Part shown: piece by piece, positions 18,203 through 24,944 of the stretch
How the letters are laid out: each line of letters begins with the position of its first letter
Numbering within the stretch: the first letter of the stretch is position 1
DNA from: CAYOXX01 sp964408025
GTDB lineage: Bacteria; Acidobacteriota; DATKUA01
Reading direction: 5' to 3'
Assembly (NCBI GenBank): GCA_964408025.1
Contig: CAYOXX010000024.1
Span: 1-38,084, forward strand
Length of the DNA: 38,084 bases
Translations under genes and position numbers: made by a program
The notes under the pieces: model-generated
Told to the model about the DNA's origin: nothing
What the model saw: the letters and a program-made list of their open reading frames with translations, nothing else
Databases searched by the model: none

Positions 18203-18790
18203 ATGAGCAATTCGATTATTGGAACGAAGCGCTGGCCCCTCGCCGGTGTCTTTCTGGCTGCGCTGCTTCTCGTTCTCCCGGCACCTTGGGTCCCGGTTTA
18301 CGCCCAGGAGCTCACGGGCCTGGAGACCGAGGAGGAGAAGGACCCGACGCTTGCGAAGTTCGACAGCACGATGCGGGATGTGGTGCTCCTCCTCCGCGCG
18401 CATGACGAGCCGGGCTTGCGGGAGTTCTGTCGGGAGCGCGAGCTGGTGTACGAGGGCGATTCAATCTCGATAGAGATCCTGCTGGAGGGCGAGGAGTATC
18501 GCCCGGAGGTGCTCCAATTCCTCGTGGACGGAGACGCCGAGGTGATCGGCGTCTACAGGAACTTCGTCGCGGCAGCAGTGCCGCCGGAGAGGCTGGAGGA
18601 GCTGAGTCAGCTTCCCGAAGTCCGTTTCATCTCGGCCCCGCAGCGGTTGCGCCCCCTGACACAGGGAGAGATCTCCGGCGTCGAAGAACTGCTCAGCCGG
18701 CTCATTCAGTCATTCCTGGAGATACTTGAAAGCGATGAACCAGAAGAGGAGCAATCTCCCGAGGAAGCGCAACCCCAGGAGCAGAGGTGA
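18203..18790 (+). CDS. Stand-alone subtilisin-prodomain-like protein
   Basis: 195 aa. Signal peptide ~1-36. Residues ~90-155 (SISIEILLEG ... AEVIGVYRNFVAAAVPPERL, then ELSQLPEVRFISAPQRLRP) parallel the propeptide of the subtilase encoded 4 bp downstream (ALVTVYVAEG ... GEVSARLDYSLEAWVPLDRL, then EEVSRSSLVRYVGQ). It has no catalytic domain. Subtilisin prodomains act as intramolecular chaperones and tight inhibitors, so a free one next to a subtilase is probably a trans-acting inhibitor or chaperone. The C-terminal tail is Glu/Gln-rich. Function is inferred from this similarity and position. Confidence 0.7.
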   Translation: MSNSIIGTKRWPLAGVFLAALLLVLPAPWVPVYAQELTGLETEEEKDPTLAKFDSTMRDVVLLLRAHDEPGLREFCRERELVYEGDSISIEILLEGEEYRPEVLQFLVDGDAEVIGVYRNFVAAAVPPERLEELSQLPEVRFISAPQRLRPLTQGEISGVEELLSRLIQSFLEILESDEPEEEQSPEEAQPQEQR

Positions 18791-18794
18791 TCCG

Positions 18795-20975
18795 ATGAAG
18801 AGCGCCGGCACGAATCCGAAGAGGTTTTTCGTTGTCGCCTGCGTGAGCTGCGCCCTCTGCCTCTCGTTCTCGGTTACTACGTGGGGGCAGCAGATAGATC
18901 CGGAAGAGCTCGCTCGCGCGACCAGGAGCATGGTGGAGACCAAGCACCCGACGCTCAGCAGCGGCCTGAGTGCGCTGGCAGAAGCCCGGCGTTCGCGATC
19001 GGCCCAGGACCTGCGCGACCTCGCCGAGGACAACCAGATTTTCCTGAGCGGCAACTCGGCGCTGGTGACTGTTTACGTGGCCGAGGGGAGTGACCCCGAA
19101 GAGGTTACCCGCCTGATCGAGCGGTCCGGGGGTGAGGTGTCGGCCAGACTCGACTACAGCCTTGAGGCGTGGGTGCCGCTCGACAGGCTTGAAGAGGTAT
19201 CGCGCAGCTCCCTCGTGCGCTACGTCGGCCAAACGCCGCCGCTGAGGACTATGATGCTCCCCAACAGCGTCGTCAGCGAGGGCGTCGATGTCACACAGGT
19301 CCAGAGGCTGCACCAGGCGGGGATCACCGGCCAGAGGGTGACCATCGGCGTCCTGGACCTGGGCTTTCGCGGGCTCGCCGAGGCTCAGCGCCGGGGCGAA
19401 CTTCCCAGCGGGATACCTGCCAGGTCGTTCAGCCGGGCCGGGCTCGACGGCGCACAGAGCACAGAGCACGGGACGGCCTGCGCCGAGATCGTGCACGACA
19501 TGGCTCCCGGCGCGCGGCTTGTCCTCGCCCAGATCGACACACTGGGCGAGATTATCAACGCCGTCAACTGGCTGCACCAGCAAGGGGTGCAGATCATCAG
19601 TTTCTCCGCGGGGACTTCTTTCGGGCCGTTCGACGGCCGGGCGCTGATCGACCGATTCGTGGACGATGTCTCGGCACAGTACAACATCCTCTGGGTCGTG
19701 GCCGCGGGCAACGAGGCGAGCCACCACTGGGGAGGAACCTTCCGCGACGCCGACGGCGACTCAATGCACGAGTTCCTCCCCGGCGACGAGGCCATCGACC
19801 TGACGGCGCTCGGCGGGCCCTTCGCGGTGCTCATGAGCTGGGACGACTGGGGCGAAGATCCTGACCGGCCCAACTCGACTCAGGATTATGACCTCTTCAT
19901 TCTCGACCAGAACCGGCGCGTCGTCGCCAGGTCGGATTCCTACCAAAACGGCAGCCAGCCGCCGGTGGAAATGCTCGGCGCGAGGGCCCTTCCCAGGGGG
20001 GCGAGGATGCTGCTGGCGATCAAGCGCTACGCCGCGACGCGGGCCGTCAATTTCCACATCTTCGTCTTCGGGGCCCAGATGACGCCCACCAACCCCAGCG
20101 GCAGCGTCGCCAATCCGGGCACTGCTCGCTCATCGCTGGCGGTCGGCGCTATCCACTGGCAGCGGCGGGCGATCGAGGACTTCAGCTCCCAGGGGCCCAC
20201 CGACGACGGGCGCCTGAAGCCGGAGGTCTGCGCTCCCGACGCCGTCAGGACGGCCGCTTACAACAGCGCTTTCTACGGCACCTCCGCCGCCACGCCCCAC
20301 GTCGCGGGCTTCGCGGCACTGCTGCGCCAAATGCACGGCTCGGTTTCCCAGGCGCGGCTGAAAGAGCTGACGATGAGATTCGTCGAGGACCTCGGCTCGC
20401 CCGGCCCGGATAACGTTTACGGCACCGGCCTGATTTCGGGCAGCAATGTCGAGGGCGGCGACACCGAAGTCGGCGAAGGAGAAGGTGGAGGAGAAGCCCA
20501 GGACCTGAGCACGCTCATCCTGGCCAGCCTGGATTCCATGCGCCGTGAGGGAACCCTTCTTCAGGCATTAAACCGCCTGGCGGAACTGTCGTCCGCCGAC
20601 GACTTCAACGTCACTATGGCCGCCAGCCACAGGGGCGACCCGCCGGTCTACCACTACGGCGAGAGCCTGAAGATCGGCTTCAGGGTCAGCAGGCGCAGCT
20701 TCGTGGCCCTACTGCACCTCGATCCGGATGGGGAATGGCACTTCATCATCCCCCGCGGCGCAGGCTCGCTTATGGAGGTCGGCACAGGCCAGAGGGTCCT
20801 CTTCCCGCCCATGGGGCAACCAGGGCTGCGCGTCGGGCCGCCGGCCGGCAGCGACCGCTTCTTCTGCGTTGCTGTCACCGAGTCGGTAGACCTGCGGCAG
20901 ATCCTCAGGGGCGAGACTCGAAGTCTGCGCGGCAGAGTCGCAGTCGGGACTCTGCGGGTAGAAACCAGGCGGTGA
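18795..20975 (+). CDS. Exported subtilase (S8) with C-terminal DUF4384
   Basis: 726 aa from ATG 18795, which has AGAGGTGA directly upstream and lies 4 bp after the preceding stop; an in-frame ATG at 18726 lacks a signal-like start. Signal peptide ~1-33. Prodomain ~80-150. The S8 catalytic domain carries the full triad Asp188 (VLDLGFRG), His225 (EHGTAC) and Ser497 (GTSAATPH), with a long insert containing a DGDS-type acidic segment between His and Ser. The C-terminal ~130 residues are a DUF4384 domain (LKIGFRVSRRSFVALLHLDP). It should be an active extracytoplasmic protease. As the last gene of the sigma operon it could process DUF4384 or caspase partners; that is inference. Confidence 0.9.
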   Translation: MKSAGTNPKRFFVVACVSCALCLSFSVTTWGQQIDPEELARATRSMVETKHPTLSSGLSALAEARRSRSAQDLRDLAEDNQIFLSGNSALVTVYVAEGSDPEEVTRLIERSGGEVSARLDYSLEAWVPLDRLEEVSRSSLVRYVGQTPPLRTMMLPNSVVSEGVDVTQVQRLHQAGITGQRVTIGVLDLGFRGLAEAQRRGELPSGIPARSFSRAGLDGAQSTEHGTACAEIVHDMAPGARLVLAQIDTLGEIINAVNWLHQQGVQIISFSAGTSFGPFDGRALIDRFVDDVSAQYNILWVVAAGNEASHHWGGTFRDADGDSMHEFLPGDEAIDLTALGGPFAVLMSWDDWGEDPDRPNSTQDYDLFILDQNRRVVARSDSYQNGSQPPVEMLGARALPRGARMLLAIKRYAATRAVNFHIFVFGAQMTPTNPSGSVANPGTARSSLAVGAIHWQRRAIEDFSSQGPTDDGRLKPEVCAPDAVRTAAYNSAFYGTSAATPHVAGFAALLRQMHGSVSQARLKELTMRFVEDLGSPGPDNVYGTGLISGSNVEGGDTEVGEGEGGGEAQDLSTLILASLDSMRREGTLLQALNRLAELSSADDFNVTMAASHRGDPPVYHYGESLKIGFRVSRRSFVALLHLDPDGEWHFIIPRGAGSLMEVGTGQRVLFPPMGQPGLRVGPPAGSDRFFCVAVTESVDLRQILRGETRSLRGRVAVGTLRVETRR

Positions 20976-21190
20976 AAGAAGAGACCTCTTCTGTCACGGC
21001 ACCCAGCACATAGCGATCCGCCCCGTCCGAGGTTCGCCCTCGCGGGCTACTACAGGAACGGGGCGACGTGTTATGTTCGACGCCGGGCTTGACTGACGTC
21101 AGGAGCGCGGTCCGGACTTGGATCTAGACACCCCCACGGCAACCGTGATCGCCGCGGCTCCGGTCTCGCAAACTACCTTTTCGGCTTGCT
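20976..21190. other. Flank downstream of the DGR template repeat
   Basis: No gene. On the minus strand this would be the 3' part of the TR-containing RNA. It includes a 5-bp hairpin cacgg/ccgtg (21135-21147) 43 bp past the TR end and a 10-bp palindrome ctgacgtcag (21093-21102). In BPP-1 the RNA flanking TR is needed for Avd-RT to prime cDNA synthesis, so this segment may be functional. A small stem agaaga/tcttct (20977-20992) follows the subtilase stop but lacks a T run. Confidence 0.5.
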
Positions 21191-21313
21191 CCAAGTCCCG
21201 GATACAGCGAAAACCGTTGTTGTTGTTCCTGTTGCCTGGCGTGTTCCTGTTACGGTTGGATACCCGCAGGTTCCTCGGGTTATTGTTCCAGGACCCGCCA
21301 CGCAAAACACGGC
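21191..21313 (-). repeat. DGR template repeat (TR)
   Basis: 123 bp collinear with the seven VRs. On the coding strand it carries 12 AAC codons, in the FGE frame, at the tip positions: GGSWNNNPRN, LRVSNRNRNTPGN, then RNNNNGFRC. AAC under adenine mutagenesis can give 15 amino acids and no stop codon. The homology to VR2 extends to about 21317, so the TR 5' end overlaps the RT stop codon (21316-21318). It lies on the same strand directly 3' of the RT gene and is probably made on the same transcript. Confidence 0.95.
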
Positions 21314-21315
21314 CG

Positions 21316-22410
21316 TCAGACCGCACTCCTTCCAGTGATCACAAAGCCGTCGAATATCTGCTGCCTCAACTTCCACGTGTTGCCGAATGCAGCGTGGGCA
21401 ATCCAGGCACGGATTCTCTGTCTGACCTCTGCAAGTCCAATCCGGCCTTCGTTGTAAGACTCCCTGATAGTTTCTAACCTTCTCCGGAATCTCACCACGT
21501 TCTCCCGCACCAGTCGCGTCCTCTCGGGAAAGATTCGCCAGCCCAGGAACGTGATCCCGTCGGAGGTCCTGTAAACCCTGCTCTTGCCCGGATGTATCCT
21601 GAGCCGGAGTCCGCACAGGAACTCCGCAATCCGCTCACGTTTTTCGTTGAGCTGGCCTTTGTCGTCGGAAAACAAGACGAAATCGTCCACGTAGCGAACG
21701 TATAAATCCGTCTTCAGGATTCGGCGAACAAAGTGGTCCAGGGGGTTGAGGTAAACGTTGGCGAAGAACTGGGAAGTCTGGTTGCCGAGCGGCAGGCCCC
21801 GTCTGAACTCGAACGGCGCAAACAGATCGTCTCCGGGGAAGTAGCAGGCCACATCTTCCTGCCGGTTGGAGCCGTCGATGATCCTGCCCGCGAGGTCCAG
21901 CGTCTGCCGGCACTTTATTACCCGCGCCAACTGCGCTTTCAGGATCTCGTGGTCGATGGAGGCGAAGTACTTCGCCACATCGTACTTCAACGCGTACCGG
22001 TACTTCCTGCATCCCTTTCTGGCGCGCTCGATCGCCTTGTGGGTTCCGAAGCCCTTGCGGCATGCGAACGAATCATCGCTGAAGCGCCGTTCGAAGATCG
22101 GCTCTATCACCCGCGTGAGGGCATGGTGGACTACGCGGTCTCTGAACGGTGCCGCTGAGATCAAGCGTGCTTTCCCCTCTGTGACGGTGAATGTGCGATA
22201 GGGGCCCGGCATGTAGCGGCCTTCCACGAGCTCGCGTTGCAACTGCAGGATTTCATTCTCAAGATTCAGCCTGAAACCTGCCACATCCTGACGAAATCTT
22301 TTACCGGCCGCTGCAGCCTTGGCCGCCGCAAACAAGTTGGAAAGCGAGATCACGTCCGGCCAGAGGTTTCCTACACGCTTCACTTCTACGGCCTCTGTGC
22401 TTTCGCCCAC
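21316..22410 (-). CDS. DGR reverse transcriptase
   Basis: 364 aa from GTG 22410, overlapping avd by 25 bp. Residues ~60-290 are a reverse-transcriptase palm and fingers. The catalytic Asp is in KYDVAKYF (~144) and in YVDD (240-243). The motif GNQTSQ (209-214) is the GxxxSQ signature of DGR RTs, where retron and group II RTs have QGxxxSP, so this is neither. C-terminal WIAHAAFGN fits the thumb of DGR RTs. It copies the TR RNA into adenine-mutagenised cDNA with Avd, in the cytoplasm. The stop codon abuts the TR. Confidence 0.95.
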   Translation of the reverse strand: MGESTEAVEVKRVGNLWPDVISLSNLFAAAKAAAAGKRFRQDVAGFRLNLENEILQLQRELVEGRYMPGPYRTFTVTEGKARLISAAPFRDRVVHHALTRVIEPIFERRFSDDSFACRKGFGTHKAIERARKGCRKYRYALKYDVAKYFASIDHEILKAQLARVIKCRQTLDLAGRIIDGSNRQEDVACYFPGDDLFAPFEFRRGLPLGNQTSQFFANVYLNPLDHFVRRILKTDLYVRYVDDFVLFSDDKGQLNEKRERIAEFLCGLRLRIHPGKSRVYRTSDGITFLGWRIFPERTRLVRENVVRFRRRLETIRESYNEGRIGLAEVRQRIRAWIAHAAFGNTWKLRQQIFDGFVITGRSAV

Positions 22411-22739
22411 CCACCGACCATGCGGCCAATCTCCTCGACCCTCTCCACGGCGAAAGCATAAGATTTGGTGGATAGCAATTTGAGGTCCTTTGATAAGCGC
22501 ATGAGATATCTCAACAGGTTAGTTTTCTTGCCGGCCTCAGACAGGAATCCGGACTTCTGCTTCGAATACGCCGCCTCAACCAGTGTCATCAATAGATCAA
22601 GGTCGGTAAACACTATCCGTTCGCCAACGGTGAAGCGGTACGATCTGGGGAACTTTTCCACCTTGGGAAGCAACCAGAGAGTAAAATCGTATGCCTTTTC
22701 AACCACAATAGCACTCTCTGCTCCTTTACGGATCTTCAA
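22386..22739 (-). CDS. avd: DGR accessory variability determinant (Avd)
   Basis: 117 aa, predicted four-helix bundle: FTLWLLPKVEKFPRSYRFTV followed by GERIVFTDLDLLMTLVEAAY and LLRYLMRLSKDLKLLSTKSY match the Avd family, which forms a basic pentamer that binds RT and the TR RNA. The start is uncertain: TTG 22739 has no ribosome-binding site, while GGAG further in could serve an in-frame GTG or ATT near 22705. It sits between the target-5 caspase (upstream, with the hairpin repeat between) and RT, as in many DGRs. Confidence 0.88.
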   Translation of the reverse strand: MKIRKGAESAIVVEKAYDFTLWLLPKVEKFPRSYRFTVGERIVFTDLDLLMTLVEAAYSKQKSGFLSEAGKKTNLLRYLMRLSKDLKLLSTKSYAFAVERVEEIGRMVGGWAKAQRP

Positions 22740-22783
22740 TTTTACGTCGCGGACAAGGGGGCAGAGCCCCCTTGTATCCCCCC
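22732..22783. repeat. VR-downstream hairpin repeat, copy 3
   Basis: Perfect 10-bp stem acaagggggc with loop aga (22753-22775), 44 bp beyond the 3' end of VR5 and directly before avd. It is truncated on the avd side compared with copies 1 and 2. Confidence 0.75.
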
Positions 22784-22802
22784 TTTGTCAAGGGACAAGG
22801 GT

Positions 22803-24704
22803 TTAAGGGTTAAGGGATCCCAAGTCCCGGATACAGCGAAAACCGTTGATGTTGTTCCTGTCGCCTGGCGTGAGCCTGAGACGGTTGGATACCCGCAGGT
22901 ACCTCGGGTTAAGGTTCCAGGACCCGCCACGCAAAACACGGCGTTCGCCCGACGACGGGCCCCGTGGGTCCCGCCGGGATGCAGGAGCTCCGTAATAGCC
23001 GCTGTTGTACCAATCCGAACACCACTCCCATACGTTGCCCGCCATGTCATAAAGGCCAAATCCATTGGCCGCGAACGACCCAACAGGCGCTGTGTGGACA
23101 TAGCCGTCATTGTAGCCTCCAAATATCGTCCAACTCGAATATTGTCTCTTGGCTGCCTCGTCTGCCACATTAGCCTGGTTGATTCCGTTAACTACCGGAA
23201 GTCTCTGGTTACCCCAGACGTACATCTGGCCATCCTGTCCACCGCGGGCGGCATACTCCCACTCCGCCTCAGTCGGAAGGCGCACTCCGGCCCACTCGCA
23301 ATAGGCCACGGCATCATGCCAGGTTACATTAACTATCGGATGGTCCAGGTTACGCCAATTAGGGTTGAAGTCAGGCGCAGACGGCATGGAACGACCTGTG
23401 GCGTCACAGAACCTCTTGTAGGCCCGCACTGTCACCTCAGTGCGGCTCATGCGAAATCCCCGAGTGATCGTCACTCTATGGCGAGGACTCTCGTCGTCTT
23501 CGGCCTCATCATCGCCCGGTACAGCACCCATCTGAAAACTGCCGGGAGGGATGTAGACGTAGTCCAGGCCGGCCCTGTCGCGCCAGATACCGCCTTCGGC
23601 TGTCGGCTCGGTGGACACAGTTTCCGCGGCTTCCGACTCCAGCCAGGCATCAAGCTCTTCCGTCTGGCCCCGGCGCAGAGCCACCTGTCGGTTAACCACG
23701 TTCGAGCGGTAACCATCGCGGCGGACCGTTACCCTATGGAAGCCGATGGGTATATTCGATAGTGTCAGCCTCTCCGGGCCGCTACTGGTGGCTATGACAC
23801 GGTTGTCAACCAGCACCTGGGCTCCGGCAACATTCACATTAACGACTAGAATGCCGACAATCGCCTCCCGCTGAACCTCCGGCTCCGGTATTTCTACCGG
23901 CTCGCCGGGTTCTTCGGTGACAGCGCCGCCTTCGGTTTGTATGAAGTAGAAATCGCCGATGACGCTCGACGTAGACCAGGGCACCTGGTTACCATTCGAC
24001 GCCTGAAACACTTCTTCGCGAACTCTGTTGAAGACCTGGTCCAGAGTCAAGCCGGGGATCTGAATAGTATCTTTCAGGTGCCTGGTGAAGAGGCCGTTCC
24101 TCTCGGAGGGGTTGTCGCTGGCGGTCTGGCCGGGGCCGGTGGCGAAGGCGATGAAGGTGCCGCCGCGGCCGTACTGCATTGCGGCCAGGCCGCGAGCTCC
24201 TGACCTGGATACGCTGAACGGGTTGTCGCGGCAGGCGTCCATAACGATGATGTTCAGGCGCGTTCCGGCCTGCTCCATCAATTCCCGTATACGCTCAGCG
24301 GAGAAGGAATCGTACTTGGCATCCACCTCGTTGCGGGCGTCAAAATCGATCGGTATGAGGTAATTTTCACCTCCCGCCTGGAAAGCGTGGCCGGAATAAA
24401 AGAACAGCGCGACGTCACCCGGCCGCAGCAAACCTGTAAAGCTCCGGATAGCAAGTTCCATATCTCGCAGGTTGGTGTTCTCCGCAATCCGAACGTCGAA
24501 ACCGATTTCCCGCAGAACATTTCGCATGTCATGGGCATCGTTGACCGCGTTGCGCAGCGGCATAGTCGGATATGAGTTATTGCCAATGATCAGCGCCACG
24601 CGGCGGCTCTCTTGCGATGCGGCAGATGTGTCTGGAGGAGAGAGCAGAGCGATTACCAGCAAAACCGAAATGATAAATCCTGAAGCTCGTATGACCTGTT
24701 TCAT
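22803..24704 (-). CDS. Exported caspase-PEGA-FGE protein, DGR target 5
   Basis: 633 aa from ATG 24704 behind GGGAGG; a start 30 bp upstream is possible but adds a non-signal segment. Signal peptide ~1-29. Caspase domain with His in SGHAFQ (GHA subtype) and Cys in MDACRDNPF. PEGA domain ~275-345, almost identical to target 1. FGE domain of the IWRDRAGLDYVYIPPGSF subgroup. Residues 588-629 are the VR, whose IMH end is identical to the TR. It lies immediately upstream of avd and is the canonical cis target of the DGR. Confidence 0.92.
   Translation of the reverse strand: MKQVIRASGFIISVLLVIALLSPPDTSAASQESRRVALIIGNNSYPTMPLRNAVNDAHDMRNVLREIGFDVRIAENTNLRDMELAIRSFTGLLRPGDVALFFYSGHAFQAGGENYLIPIDFDARNEVDAKYDSFSAERIRELMEQAGTRLNIIVMDACRDNPFSVSRSGARGLAAMQYGRGGTFIAFATGPGQTASDNPSERNGLFTRHLKDTIQIPGLTLDQVFNRVREEVFQASNGNQVPWSTSSVIGDFYFIQTEGGAVTEEPGEPVEIPEPEVQREAIVGILVVNVNVAGAQVLVDNRVIATSSGPERLTLSNIPIGFHRVTVRRDGYRSNVVNRQVALRRGQTEELDAWLESEAAETVSTEPTAEGGIWRDRAGLDYVYIPPGSFQMGAVPGDDEAEDDESPRHRVTITRGFRMSRTEVTVRAYKRFCDATGRSMPSAPDFNPNWRNLDHPIVNVTWHDAVAYCEWAGVRLPTEAEWEYAARGGQDGQMYVWGNQRLPVVNGINQANVADEAAKRQYSSWTIFGGYNDGYVHTAPVGSFAANGFGLYDMAGNVWEWCSDWYNSGYYGAPASRRDPRGPSSGERRVLRGGSWNLNPRYLRVSNRLRLTPGDRNNINGFRCIRDLGSLNP
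22820..22942 (-). repeat. DGR variable repeat VR5
   Basis: 123 bp. Nine core differences from the TR, all at coding-strand adenines. The 26-bp 3' end is identical to the TR. It is the closest VR to the template and is adjacent to avd-RT. Confidence 0.95.
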
Positions 24705-24735
24705 CTCAGAACCTCCCAGAGACCGCGAACACAAC

Positions 24736-24825
24736 GTAGCGGCGATCTTGAGATCGCCTATTCCTGCCGAAGGCGGGAAAGCATCGCGCTGACGCGCGAT
24801 TAGTCGAGTTGAAGCTCGACGCTAC
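24736..24825. repeat. Cloverleaf-like multi-stem inverted-repeat element
   Basis: In 90 bp there are five nested or consecutive stems: outer gtagc (24736-24740) with gctac (24821-24825); ggcgatct/agatcgcc (24741-24758); ttcctgcc/ggcgggaa with one G-T pair (24761-24779); atcgcgc/gcgcgat (24783-24800); gtcgag/ctcgac (24803-24820). The arms fill the outer stem almost completely, like a four-armed cloverleaf. It lies between targets 5 and 6, upstream of the target-5 start. It resembles REP/MITE-type repeats of many genomes; no transposase gene is attached here. Confidence 0.75.
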
Positions 24826-24839
24826 CCAGTACCTCGTTT

Positions 24840-24905
24840 TTAGATCATCTCGCCTCATCATTTTTACGTCGCGGACAAGGGGGCAAAGCCCCCTTGTATC
24901 CCCCT
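24840..24905. repeat. VR-downstream hairpin repeat, copy 4
   Basis: Perfect 10-bp stem acaagggggc with loop aaa (24875-24897), 52 bp beyond the 3' end of VR6. The left part (tagatcat...cgtcgcgg) is related to copies 1 and 2 with a few substitutions. Confidence 0.75.
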
Positions 24906-24944
24906 CTCAGGAAAAGGGAAAAAGGAAAAAGAGTAAAGGGAACA

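Noticed and set aside
21099..21326. Open frame of 75 codons through the TR
   Set aside because: It is the TR read in the target frame; it has no start signal, and its Asn-rich content is explained by the TR role.
21316..22410. Retron or group II intron reverse transcriptase
   Set aside because: The GNQTSQ motif, the adjacent avd and the TR/VR pairs identify a DGR; no msr/msd or intron domain V is evident.
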